Below, one piece after another: positions 11,112 through 22,980 of a DNA stretch of 64,000 bases (position 1 is the first letter of the stretch; each line of letters opens with the position of its first letter). Location of the stretch: positions 62,001-126,000 of the forward strand of contig JARVKI010000090.1 in the NCBI GenBank assembly GCA_036674765.1, read 5' to 3'. The position numbers and the translations under genes are program-made. The notes below the pieces were generated by a model. It was not told the origin of the DNA and ran no database searches. It saw only the letters and a program-made list of their open reading frames with translations. This DNA comes from Seiridium cupressi. Its lineage: Eukaryota; Ascomycota; Sordariomycetes; Amphisphaeriales; Sporocadaceae.

Positions 11112-12605
11112 CTGCTAGTGACGGGCCTGGTAGAGAAATGGACGCTCGCTCGGGCTTGGCAGGTCTTTAGGTTTGACCCTTCGCCAGGACCCTCTTCGGC
11201 AGCCAATCAGTATCCCTGTCGTGCCACCACCTACCCAGCAAGTCGTTCCACCTGGCGATTGGGTGAGGTAATTGGCGAGAGTGCGCCAGGTTTTGCTGTG
11301 AAATTCGTATGGGCAACAGGCCGTATGCCGTTGTCGTATGGTTTGTTGGACGTGCTGTAGGCGACAGACACATGGCGCTGCCAATTTTCGCAAATAGTTA
11401 CAGTGGGGCCGCAGAATTATTCTCCTACCATACATGTAAACAAGCACAAATTCGGTCTCCAAAGGGCTGACCTAGGCCTCCTTCGAATTCCCTTACATAC
11501 CAGCCTGTCTAGAACGGTGCTAGCCTGCGCCATTCTACCGGATATCGCTCGTGCGCCTGGTGCCCAACCCAACCGCTTCCCGTCATGCAAGGCAGGACTC
11601 ATGCAATGTATGACCGGGTTGACAGAATTGACGGTCTCAGATTATTGAAAGGCCGCGCTGGGTAGGTCGGGCCTTCCCGGCCATTGAACCTGTTTTTCGG
11701 AGCATTTGTTTTGCGCCTCTCGCTTGGGTACGGCCCAGAACGATACGCTGTTCGGGATGTGGGTGCTTCCCATCGGGCTGGGACGGCTACAGTGTGTTCA
11801 CGACGACACGCGGTGCAGTCAAACAGGCATTCCAATAATCTTGATTCGCGAGTTCAAAGATCTCTGATTGTTTGTATGTTGTCCGCGCGGTACGCCATGA
11901 TCCTCGCTCTTGACCTTCCAGGGCAACGATCGTCCCGTCGTTGGGGTCCAGGCACAGAATCTCGATTCATTTATCTTCGCAAATCGCGCGCTTCTAGTAT
12001 GTTTGTATAGCCATCCGGCCGTGGCTATACTCCCGTACTTGCCAGGCGTCTACCTTGACTGGCGGGCTATCGCCGGTTCTTGTTTAGAGGACGTCCTTGA
12101 CATTACGATACATCACGAAACGAAACTCCGATGATGATAGCCTAACTTGAACTACTCATTGTGCCAACGAACCACGAGTCTTTGTGGTCCAAGTGGCGTT
12201 CTTCTTTTACTCGAGCTCAAGAGGCGCAAGCAAAGCCGACATCGTGAGATTTTCTTTGTGACGCAGGGATAAAGCAAAAAGTATCTATATGAGCCTTCAT
12301 ATGGAAGATGTAGTGAACATATGGAGTTCTGACAGAATCCCTATGCTAGTTCTTTATCACCTACTTTCTTTTCGTCTCAAATTTCCTTACATTTGAAGCC
12401 TTCCTGACAAACCCACTCTCTATACACTGCTTCAATAGTCACTCGTTGAACCTAAACACGATCATTCTCGGAAGTCCTCGGGACTAGTTAATTCCTGCTG
12501 CCCGGAGCCGCGCCAAGCAATACCCTGCGTTGCTGCAAGTACCAGGCTCCATCACGAAACGCGAGACACAAAAACGCCTAGTCAGCTGAAGCCGAGCACT
12601 CCACA
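11112..12605. other. Intergenic between divergent genes
   Basis: The rest of the 2.2 kb between the siderophore transporter (-) and the zinc-ribbon-like gene (+). No frame with a recognisable product. The final 250 bases before 12606 are pyrimidine-rich and probably hold the promoter and leader of the plus-strand gene. Confidence 0.4.
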
Positions 12606-13583
12606 ATGGCAGTTCACACACCCCGTTCCAGCCTCAAACTCTTCACCTCCACGGTGGACTCTGCGTCCCCGCCGCCCCTTAGCCCGCGACCCATGTCGGC
12701 TGTAACTCGTCGACGCTTACGTGCCAACCTGCCCCCGTCTCCCGTTGCGGCCAAACCGCCGGCCCCATGCAACCCAATGCCCTGGGAATGGCGTTGTTGT
12801 TCATGCAACACCTCATTCGCGCTCTCCATCACACGACGATGCCTGTCGTGCTCACATGTATTCTGCTCAGTCTCCGAGCCCCCGTTGAAGAAGAGGGCGA
12901 AGAAGCAGAGGCGCGACCACAAGGGGAGGAGGATAACCTGCCGCACTAGCTTTGACTACGAAGGCTGGAGCGACTATAATAACTGGCGTCGAAACGTAAC
13001 CGGAGATCGCCTTACCGAGAAACAACGTGATCGGCACTTTCTGATGAAAACGCATAATGATTGGTCACATTGTGAATATCCATCACATTGCCACCAGAGG
13101 AGACGGGAACTTGGCCCAGTCTGGCAAGACATCCTGCTGGACTCGTCAGACGAGGAGTTAGGCGATGAGAAATCCCGGAGATCTTCGACTGCGCTGAGTC
13201 CTGACGACGAGCTGGAGATGAATGAGGCTGTGAGCCTCGAAAAGTCGGAGGATCCTGCAGGGATATTGTGGAGGATGGACAACGACAAACCCAATTCCAT
13301 ATCTGCCGATGCCTCAGATCTTACCGACGAGCAAATTCTCAGGCTTTTAGAAGAAGACAATGACCTCATGCCACTCGAGTATCGGAACATAGGTCATACT
13401 CCATTAACGGTGCACAATCTTAGCGAACCAGACTGGGGGGACTCCAGTAGCGACTCGGACAGTGACGATGAGGATTGGGTAAATGCGGATGGGAATCTGA
13501 TTCGGGCAAAGGGTGAATACGATCAGGGCCCGGCGCTCTTGATCAAAGTGGCGAATTCTTTTTGGAGCGGTATTGACTTCTAA
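12606..13583 (+). CDS. Conserved-type fungal protein with a Cys-rich knuckle and acidic tail
   Basis: An intronless frame of 325 residues. The N-terminal 55 residues are Ser/Pro/Arg-rich and disordered. Residues about 58-90 hold a zinc-ribbon-like element: two cysteines plus CxxC (WRCCSCNTSF), then a CLSCSHVFC segment, followed by a basic KKRAKKQRRDHKGRR stretch that could serve as a nuclear localisation signal. The middle has Trp/Tyr-rich and His/Cys residues (DYEGWSDYNNW, then HCEYPSHCHQRRRE), possibly a further metal site. The last 150 residues are acidic, with a run of Asp/Ser near 290. This layout suits a nuclear protein. No named family was recognised. It converges with the esterase gene, only 131 bases apart. 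Confidence 0.7.
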   Translation: MAVHTPRSSLKLFTSTVDSASPPPLSPRPMSAVTRRRLRANLPPSPVAAKPPAPCNPMPWEWRCCSCNTSFALSITRRCLSCSHVFCSVSEPPLKKRAKKQRRDHKGRRITCRTSFDYEGWSDYNNWRRNVTGDRLTEKQRDRHFLMKTHNDWSHCEYPSHCHQRRRELGPVWQDILLDSSDEELGDEKSRRSSTALSPDDELEMNEAVSLEKSEDPAGILWRMDNDKPNSISADASDLTDEQILRLLEEDNDLMPLEYRNIGHTPLTVHNLSEPDWGDSSSDSDSDDEDWVNADGNLIRAKGEYDQGPALLIKVANSFWSGIDF

Positions 13584-13714
13584 AATGGTCCTCTCACATG
13601 CACTAACTGGTATCATTAATGCGAATAAGGATATGCAGTGACATCCAATTCTCTAGTGATTCAAGCAACGTTGCCCGAACCACTATTTTTGGGAGGGTGC
13701 ATATTGATGCTACC

Positions 13715-15490
13715 CTACACTTCCATGGTGTCGGACAATTCATCCCACATGTTGCAAGCCGCTGTCATATTATGCGGGACATCCTCCATGCGTGTTGCAT
13801 TAGTTGCTAGCCTCAATCTCCGGCCATCACAGGATCCCCAGGGTTCCCACTCCGGCGCGCTCCGATATCGGTAAGTATTGGGGTCGAGTGACTTGATGAA
13901 GCTTATATAGTAGTGCATGATGATTGGTACGCTCGCGGCGTTCTCATCAAACCACGTACTGTCCACGGAACTTCCCAGGTTAGTGCCCAGGATTGCTGGC
14001 ATCTCAAATGTGTGTGGCGTGCCGAGCCCTTGTGCCTCCAAGGAAGCCGTCGTAATATAGCAACGATATTCCCAGACCTTGTCGGGCGAGTAGAATTTCG
14101 CCATGTTCGTGGACAAAGAATTTGCCGGGCACAAGAATGTGGCATCGCCGTATGCGGCCGAGACTGACGGAAACCAAGGACCATGCTCCGGCAGAGGTGC
14201 CATCAGCGGGTACATGTCGATGATTTCCTCCAGTTGTGAGTTGTCCAGTTTTGGGTAATTGTTGTTGAAGAATGTTTCCACATCTGAGCTCGTGTTGGCG
14301 CTTGGCACGAAATATGATCCTTCATTATTGTCCGTCGCCACGAAAAGTGGCACGTTGATGAACTCGCCGCGGTCAAACATATCCCACTTGTCCCCCCGGA
14401 TTAGGTCACCATCTTTCACTGGCAACCAATACCAACGAGCGACGCCTGTCGCCCCAGGGAAAGTGCCCTCTACATCCAGGGGTATGAACGAGTTGACGTC
14501 AAGTGCGCGCAAGCATGTGACTGAGTCATTAGACGTCTTGCAGCCTGTTTCATTGAGCACATCCTGGTACTGAAACTCCATCTCATCGACAGTAGGAGCG
14601 GTGGGCCAGAACGGCGACTGGGCGATGGCTCCATGGAAGAGACTGTCATCCCGGCCGCCATATGCTACCAGATGATACGAGACGGATCCACCACCGGCCG
14701 AAGTTCCATGTATGACTATGTGATCCGGATCACCTCCGAACTATTACGCAGCACGATGAGCAAAGACTGGATATTTCTGACAACGTCTTTGAAGATGCGT
14801 ACCTGTTTTATATAGCTCTTGACCCATAAGAGTAATTTCCTTTGATCCAGGAGGCCGACATTGAGGTCGCCATTTTGTCGAATTTCTTCACTAGCTAGGA
14901 AGCCGAATATGCCGACCCGGTAGTTGAAGTTGACAAAGACAATTCCTTGACCAGACTGCAACACTACTTCTGTACCGTTGTAGTCTGAATTGGAGTTGGT
15001 TGCATACCCTCCGCCTTGGATGTATACCCAAACCGGGAGCTTCGACTCAACGGTAGCATTGGAGGGGGAGAAGACGTTTACGAACAGGCAGTCTTCAGCC
15101 CGAGTAGAGGTTATGGTCTGGTCAGTGCCAATACAGATTGGACCGTACTATCGCTTTAGTCAAACCTTGAAACATCCCAAGAGTCATCCCGGCGTCCGTC
15201 CCTGTACTTACCGTCTTGGCCTCCTGAATCCCTGTCTCGGCTATTGGGTCCTGTGGTGCTCTGAACCGCAGATCACCAAGAGGCGGGGCCGCAAAGCGCA
15301 TTCCTAGATAGGCATCTACACCACTTTCATACCGTGAGCCTTCATACGAGGCGTAATCCAGTACAACAGTTGGTAACGGTGACACTGTTGATGTTGCATT
15401 TGCTGGTAATGCGGTGTATTGGCCCAGTGTAAATGGAGCCAAGGCCACCAACGCCACCAGCGCTGAGAGGAAGCCTCTGTTGCCGCGCAT
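13715..15490 (-). CDS. Secreted type-B carboxylesterase/lipase (alpha/beta hydrolase)
   Basis: Three exons on the minus strand, 15490-15212, 15147-14803 and 14740-13715 (introns of 64 and 62 bases, both phase 0), give 549 residues, normal for the family. A signal peptide ends near LAPFTLGQ (about residue 24). Landmarks in order are YLGMRFAAPPLGDLRF, EDCLFVNVFSP, the oxyanion loop GGGY, NFNYRVGIFGF, LDQRKLLLWV, then the nucleophile elbow GTSAGG (Ser222), the acid in TDNNEG (Glu348) and the His in GTPHTFEMP (His451). The elbow is G-T-S-A-G where most relatives have G-E-S-A-G; this is a modest change and the triad is complete. It probably hydrolyses carboxylic esters outside the cell. The substrate is unknown. 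Confidence 0.92.
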
Positions 15491-17498
15491 CCTCGTACTT
15501 GGGCCTCACTATCGAGCCAAGAACAGCCAAGAATATGAGCGAATAGAAGGTCTTAACAATTTATATCGATTGTGATATTCACGGGAACTCGTCTATACCC
15601 TACTTTGCGTTTTGGAGTGAAATAATATAGAACTTGGTCGGTCGAATGGATTCTGCTGTCGGGTTTATCGTCTTTTGCGGGTATAATTAATGCACCCCGC
15701 ACAAACTCTATCGTGCGGCATTGGAAAACGCACCTATAAGCTCTACTGACTCGAAAGTCGGGGTAATTAAGTATTTTAGCACCGGCATTTGGAGCCGAAA
15801 TGTGCGATGAAATCGAATGGCCTGCTCAATCATCATGGCGTCGAGAAATTCGATTATGGCGTGGATGCAAGTCAATTAGAACTGCACCTGCAAGGTACAG
15901 GAAATTGACAGACTAAATATGTTGAGTTTTCCGGAATGGCGTATCATAACCCGACTTGGATAGCGTTGATACTACTATAGCAAAGCATACTTGGTGCTCC
16001 ATGACGAAGACCTTGTGCTAATTCAACTGTGTATCCTTACATTCCTTCATACAGACCGCATTCTAGAGTGATGCCCTTTTACCGCCGCTGCTAGCTCGCC
16101 CAGGACCCCGACGTAGGAGATTATCATGCCCATATGCCCCACATCTTGATTCATCAATATACACTCTAGAACACTGCCTCTCATAATAGAGTGCTAACTT
16201 GGTAGCAGTACTCGGTGGGCCGCATGGTAGAACAGCCCTTAGTCGGATATGACCACTACCTTGTCGGAGGGATTCACAGGACCATCAAAAGTGATCATTA
16301 ACAACGCTTTCAGGACATAAGTCTGCAAAGAGATCGACCGAAAAAATGGAGACGAAATTTCTAGCATGTCAAAAAGGGATATCAGACGCTCCATCGGTAC
16401 CTAGTATCGCTGTGATATTTAATGGCTGCCCACAACCAGGATTACAACGGCGGTTGTCTTGTAATTTGCACATGCATTATTGATAAGCTGGAAGATGAGT
16501 TGGTCGTGTATATCGATACAACGAGGCGATTATGCAGACCACAGAGCACAAACTCCAGGTTATTACTTACCATAGTGGCGGCGGACTAAATGCCTTGAAA
16601 AGGCGCTACCTGATCGTTGTTGAATATCTGGTAGAGGTGTTAATTGTGGTTTTGACTAAAAGCAAAGTGGCCGAGATACTGCTCTGACTATATGCCTTGG
16701 ACTCCTTGCTATAATTTTAAGAGCGGATAGCGCTCTGTTACGAATTTTGCTATCCTGGTGTACAACTAGAGAAGTACGCTAAAATCAATGTCATCAATCC
16801 CTAGAGGATGCAATTTGCTCGCCAATCTTAAATTGGGGGAATACAAGTTCATCTCGCACCAGCTAGAGCTATTGCTCCCCAAGTGACCAATTCAAAAACA
16901 CTGATATCTGGTCATGTGCTTACTAACCAGCTGACACAAGCACTTTGGCGCTTGCCGCAGGATCAAGCAAAGCACATTCATGATTCCGTTCGAAATGAAT
17001 ATTGGAAGCTTATATGAAATTTTCTGCGTTGGGGCTAATAACTATGTAACTTCACAAAACTTTTCAATATGGATCAGAAACGACTGAATCTTCCAGGCCG
17101 ATATATATCCTGGGATCAAACCTACGGTTGACCATTGGATTAAAGATCGCGAATCCTTAGATTAGTGCGCCGGAGGTAACGATAAGGCGTCTAGTCTGTT
17201 ATTCACGTATCATACTTGGAGTCGATCTCATTTATGATAGTAAATGCTTGGGAGTCTGATTTAGTCTTAGACTAGAGGTTTTACCTAAATGAATCGAGGC
17301 AGGGATATTTAAAGTTCATTAATTCACCCCCAAAGATGCGACTTCCATCGACAATGGCTTCGCTGAAGAAATACAGTCGCAACAGATCATTAGTGATATC
17401 GACCACGCCGATAATTCGTTCTCTATACCCTGCGGAAGACCAAATAAAACAATCTTGCGAAGAATAGCATAAACTCAGACAAGAGACATATCGACATT
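15491..17498. other. AT-rich gene-free stretch
   Basis: About 2 kb with dense stops in all frames, visibly richer in A and T than the flanking esterase and HET genes. An open frame at 17281-17592 (-) runs past the HET stop codon. Splicing it to the HET gene (donor after CTGATCAG, acceptor CCGCAG at about 17434) would meet a TAG at once, so it is not included. Confidence 0.45.
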
Positions 17499-20023
17499 CT
17501 ACCTGATCAGGAATAGGACTGGTTCCCTTTTGGGCTCTAGTAATTGTCCTTCCATTACCCCATCGCAGTATGCCTCGCCCAAGTAAGTCCATAGCATATT
17601 CTTAACTTCTCTATCAGGGGTGCTCTGTGGTCTTAGAATGTGTGGTACAGTTGCACCATACAGGATGACAGACAAATCGCCCGCCTGCATAGTCTCCGGA
17701 CCGACACCCACAGAGCCGCCTTCAGTCATGTACAGCCTGTGGCCAATATTCCGAAACACGAAGTCCCTGTAGTCTGCCATTTCTCGGCCGAGGACAATCT
17801 CAGGGTCCAGTCCCACCTTCCTCAGGGCCTCATGGCGGTCGGAAAGAGAATCGTGTTGGTTAGGAAATCTCAGCCCGCGAATGCGGCGCGTATACTGCAC
17901 CCATTTGGCTGTCCATGTAACTCTGGCCGAAGCAACGCAGACGGCAGCCATGTCGACAGCAAAGTCTAATAACCCGGTCAACCATATTTTACCTGCAGCA
18001 AGAGGATTGGTAGCACAAAGATGGATCACATCGGTTTCGCTGGCCGGAACCCAGTAGTATGGGGCTACACCAATCGTTCTGATGATATTCGAAAGGGAAT
18101 AAGATCGAACAGTTGCTTGAGTGTCGATAAGATGCTGGCCCCAAATAAGAGCTTGTTCGTAGAACGTTTCGAGCTTTTCATAAGCTGCATCAGGAGAGTA
18201 TCCATAGCGATCAGCCATGTATTTGGTAGTAAGGCCAAAGTCGGATAGCCCAACGACGGCTCGCCTGCGCAACTGCGCGTCTGAGCCCCAGGGGGACGGA
18301 CAGCCTGTTATACTGCCAGCTCTCATCAACACCTGATCCGCCTCTTCGTGAAATCGTTTAAATGATGGGTAGTCTAGCTGTTCGAGTACCGGCAAGTCCG
18401 TCCGCTGGGAAATTATGCATTTTCCAACGTATGATATCCTCCCGATAATAAGGCCGGAGGCTGAAAGCTGTCCGGTGACTTTATCGATTTCAGGTAGGTC
18501 CTCCGGCATTCCTCCACCAGCAGCATACACAGGTTGCGTGAGGCTTAGGTACCCATGAGACAACTTCAGATCGACGGACCAGTCTGGCACCCAAGAAGGC
18601 AGTCTGGGCCTGCTTTTGGGAAATTGAGAAAATGATAATAGGTCCAAGTTCTCACGCACCGCCAACGAGGAAAAGTCGACAAAAACACTTTCGCTATGCC
18701 TGGTGTCTCCCTCGCAAATGTCATAACGTACTGCAATTCGATCGTAGACCGCGTCCCGATTAGCCAGCCCTAGTACGGCAAACAATCTGTCTTCAGCTTT
18801 TGTACAGCCAATCTTCTTCCCTTGATCATTGACATTGTACTTAAGCATAACGTCGTAGTAGGTCTGTCTCTGGCCAAGCTGGTGGATAGCCTTTCGTTCT
18901 CGAAACATGCGATTGAAGGACTGTAGTAGTTCGAAGACGAGATCTATTCGAATGATCTCGGCTTGAGATACCACTCTGTTTATAGTGCTCATCCAATTCC
19001 CATTGTACAAAGGGAAGAAGGCGCATCCAGATCGGAAACACTCAAAACACAAAGTTTTGGGTCCACAGAGGAACATCACGTCCGGCGCAAGACACTAAAG
19101 AACCTGAGGTTAGCGATTCACTTTTCGGCTATGTTCGGCTAGCTTTTGATAGTCAAGGCCGGTATTCACTAAGAGGAATACTTCCCAACAAGAAATAATA
19201 ACCCCCAAAATGCTATGGAGAAAAAAGGGGGGGAAACAACTAAAAAAATTAAAGAAGAAAAACTCCGGAAGGTACTTACGATTTCCTGAATGACCCAAAG
19301 ACGATTGAACCATGGCCTCTCAAGGATGTCGACCATACTTGCGGGTGAAAAGCTGTCCTTGAACGTGTCTATAACGGCCACCAGGTCATTCTTGTCATCT
19401 CGTTTCACCCCTGTCAGTTCCTTTGTGGGGCCGGGGTCCATCACCGCATCGTAGACCTCCATGTAGTGAGATCTATTGGGTCCTATCAAGCGGCTCATAA
19501 CCCCTCGTTCATTCAACTCTCTTGTGGTGTCGAAGAATTGATCCGATAGCTCGGTCGATGCGCCTAGCCACACAATCACGCGACGGCATCGTGTGTAGAT
19601 CTCCCCCATGAGCGGGACGAGAACTTCTTTCTCACGCACGTTGCACTGATCAATGCAGATCTGGTCGACGAACAACGGATAAGCCGTTACCCTGTTTATG
19701 GAAATGCTGCGTAGAGCCTCTTCAAGTGGCCTGTGAATCCACATCACCTGATGTCCTCCTGCCGTCTCAACGACCACCCGTCGGTCGGGCTGCGCTCCGG
19801 CGGGGACGCCCCATGTGTAGGAGATCGTCTCATACTCGGGGAGAGAAGGAGAGTCCAGATCAGCCTCAATTATTTCGACGCGCAATGTGTCTGAGAAAAC
19901 CGGCAAGAAAGATTTCAGTGGCGGAAGGAGTTTAATGAGACGGAAGACTCGAGGCTTGGAAATCAATGATTGATACTCGTAGCTCTTCGCGCCGAAGATG
20001 CTCGGAAACTGTGCCAGAGCCAT
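17499..20023 (-). CDS. HET-domain (heterokaryon incompatibility) protein
   Basis: Two exons, 20023-19280 and 19094-17499, joined across a 185-base phase-0 intron (ATC|GTAAGT to TTTAG|TGT), give 779 residues. HET motifs are present in order: YETISYTWG (about 60-70), ALRSISI..., LFVDQICIDQ (about 117-126), EIYTRCRRVIVWLG (about 139-152) and RPWFNRLWVIQEI just before the intron. After the domain come DRLFAVLGLA, LPSWVPDWSV and a C-terminal GEAYCDGVMEGQ with a final strand ending LFLIR, all usual for this class. HET proteins trigger cell death on fusion of incompatible strains. The frame is intact although the flanks are AT-rich and a NACHT relic lies 2 kb away. The first in-frame ATG (20023) was chosen; a GTG two codons earlier is not. 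Confidence 0.9.
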
Positions 20024-21816
20024 TCTCACGAAAGCTGCAGATCAGAGCTATCCAACATATAGGGCTATGGCAGCGGGGGGTTTATCACGCCCGACACGTC
20101 GTCGAGCCAAGACAGCCATGCGTGCGGCTGAGTCTGGGCGCATGGTGGATATTAGACCACGCCTAGCTTGATTCGAGCTAGAAAGTCAATATTTCGCTTA
20201 GCGAGACCCCGGGGTTACTTGGTCAAAAACCGCCTCCGTTCTGAATATTTGGCTCAACTAGTATCCGCGACTTGCTAGGTGATTGCAAAAGACCCTTTAA
20301 AGACTCCAGCCATAGGGATTGTACCAGGGATTACACTGTTAGCAGGACCAGGGATCCCCCACATTTGAAGTGACCGAGCGTTGAATGTATTTGTCGTTTG
20401 TCCTGCACGTCTCAGCCGCATTTGGCCCCGGCATCACTTTGCTTTCTGGGGTTCCATGTCTTCGGAGACACAAATCCCGTGGCCATCATGTTCTGATGAC
20501 TCTGGGAGGCGGAATTTCTTGAATTTTACGACTAGTCATTTACGACCTCGCGCCCAGCGTGCCGCACCTCACGCGTGCATTGAGCGTTTCTCTTGCCAAG
20601 CACATCCTTCATTTCCGACACGTAGTTAAACCAATGAGCATGAACCTCGCACAATGATTTCCTGGTAACGTGGACGCACGGTTGCTCCCTTGCTACCGTA
20701 TGTGATCTGGAGCAAGCGATTAATGTTTTTCATGCGCCCTGACGAGTAAAGTTATGGCCTTGTTCGAAGTATGGGAATTGAGGAATGGCCGTATAACTTG
20801 AGTACCGTGATGCTTTCTCGCATAGTTGACGTGTGCACCCACATCTACAGCGAACAGTCAGGTGGCTATGGTCATTATTGAAAACAATTTTGTTCAAGAG
20901 ATGTCACACTTCGATCTGTTTTGGCTGTTGCCCTGGGCTCTGCCCCTGCCATATAGGGCTTTGACCTGATGAACCAAACTGTGTATCAGTACATCAGCTT
21001 TGCGTTTTACCATCTGTCCCAGCGACTGAACTCGATTCCTATGTGGACCGTTCACTTGACCTGTCTCGAGACTTGCCCCTTTTCGCCCCGCTACATTTAT
21101 ATATAAGTTGTGGATTTGTGGGTATTAGTTGATCTATGACTTCGGCATCTGCGGTAATTCTGATCATCCCCTCTGCGTTCTCCGAGTTGCAAGGCACTGT
21201 GATAGCCATCTTCGGATGTTGAATTTGATAGATTTGATGGCGGGACTGTTGTGAATTAACGTCTCATGAATGGCTGTGGCGGTCTTTTTCCACTCACGGA
21301 GTTTTGGCGTACATATCGGTTTCGAGCAGCTTCATCATGATCATGTTGGATTTTGTACGTCTCATCTCCTCCTCCAAAACACCCGTGGCCTGAGGTCGAT
21401 CATAAAGCACAAGGGCCCAACTATCAGATGGGAATTTCTTTGCCACTTTCTACCACTCCTCGTTGTTCGGCTTGGTGTGGCAGGCTCCCGATCCTCCCTA
21501 CTGACGTATAGAGGCTCAGCTGTGCGTGGTTCAGGCTTATTATACATACCAACCCAATGTTAGAAGTCTGTCCAAGGAGTGGGCTGCATCTTATCTTGAT
21601 TCGATGTGAGATACAAACCGACAGAGCGATATTGAGATATGTAAGCATAGTCAAGGGGAGACTTGCGATAATGATCCCTTATATCAATTCAGTGTTTGGG
21701 AGGTCACAAAACCTTTGCATCACGTCCAGAAAATTCTCGTTGATTCACTTCGAGGTTTCCTGGATTCAAAACTACGACTAAGACCTGCTTGAATCCCGAG
21801 TCGGCAGCGACATGCG
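20024..21816. other. Intergenic, no gene seen
   Basis: About 1.8 kb upstream of the HET gene. Open frames are short and overlap on both strands, with no domain, no splice structure and no RNA gene. It includes the HET promoter. Confidence 0.4.
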
Positions 21817-22980
21817 CTACGTTTCGTCTATTTCTGTCTTGGAGGGGCGTGATGGCCCCAAATCACCCAAATCTAAGCAAAATCTAACAACTTCATTGGC
21901 ACAGAAGTGTGCAAAAGTGATAGAATCGTCATCTTGTGATGTAAGCAGTTCAGGAAAATGCGCTTGAGCGTGGTTTGCCAGATTCATGATAGGTTCGACT
22001 TTGGAGAGGTCATGCAGAGTTCCCTCCGGTAACCTACTTACGGCGAGCACGACCCCTACGTCCTATTTAGGGAGAGGGTGCTTAGCGACCGCACTAATAG
22101 AAAACACCTTCCACATGTCTTTATGATATTCCCGTTGAACGCTGTGGATCATCTTCTCATGCATCTGATTTATGCCCGAAGGTATCGAACCGTGAGACTC
22201 GACTTTCTGGTCGATTATATGGCCGTTCCACAATAGTCCGCGTTTTAAATCATCCCAGAGAACAACGGCCCATGAAAACATGCCATCGGCTCTGTCGGCG
22301 ATGTTCCAAATGATAAAATGCTCGCCCTTGGCGGCTGAAGCGGATCAAAACCCTTCATCTTTGGACGAGAATGGACGAAATTTGTCACGCAGGTAACAAC
22401 AGATATCGTGTTGACATCGCTCCTGGAGACTTGGAGAATCTCCATGGGCGGGAAGTTCGATTGGTATCTAGCATTAGGCCGACTTGAAAACGATGTTCTT
22501 ATTTGATGTGTTTGACGTAGTGATCCGCTGTTGAACTTATCAACCACATTTGAAAAGCCAGAAATAATATTTGTGACATCTCTCGGCCTCAACACCTCGA
22601 TGGCATCAATACTGACGAAGGGATTTTCCATAGAATTCACTGATAACATGTCTGTAATTATGGCCCGCAGTTTATGTGTATCCAGGTCAAAAGTTGTGAG
22701 GTGTCGATTTTGCTTTTCAAGTAGATTTAGACGATTGACTCGGCTTTGGGTTCGAGTTGGAGCAGTCGATGTAATATAGATCGCAGAATTACGACAATGC
22801 TGTCTGTGAGGTTAGAGACGAGACCGTGGCATATGAATCAACGGTCTTGGATAATTTACTCGACGTAGCATTCGCTTGGGACATATTTACCTGGTTGAAG
22901 CCGGAATAAACCATGTCGCTCTTCGGGGGAGTCAGTCGGCATTTGACGGCGGAAAAGAAATTGTAAGTTGCTGTTGAGAT
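21817..22980 (-). pseudogene. NACHT-type NLR (STAND NTPase) relic
   Basis: Pieces of one protein can be read on the minus strand only by changing frame several times. They run in the expected NACHT order. First is NLTDSIVVILRSILHRLLQ (about 22815-22760). A frame shift leads to TFDLDTHKLRAIITDML and a Walker-B-like PFVSIDAIEVL, then SFSSRPNARYQ, equivalent to the arginine-containing FSSRP strand. A second shift leads to CCYLRDKFRPFSSKDEGF with an in-frame TGA at about 22345, then ADGMFSWAVVLWDDLK (about 22285), the helix that follows NACHT. The last part reads into INQMHEKMIHS and stops at 22063. The P-loop exon and the C-terminal repeats are not seen. NLRs of this type control fungal non-self recognition; this copy is dead. 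Confidence 0.7.

Noticed and set aside
17281..17592. A further 3' exon of the HET gene
   Set aside because: Joining through the visible donor (after CTGATCAG) and acceptor (CCGCAG) meets a TAG at once; the HET frame already ends with a typical final strand.
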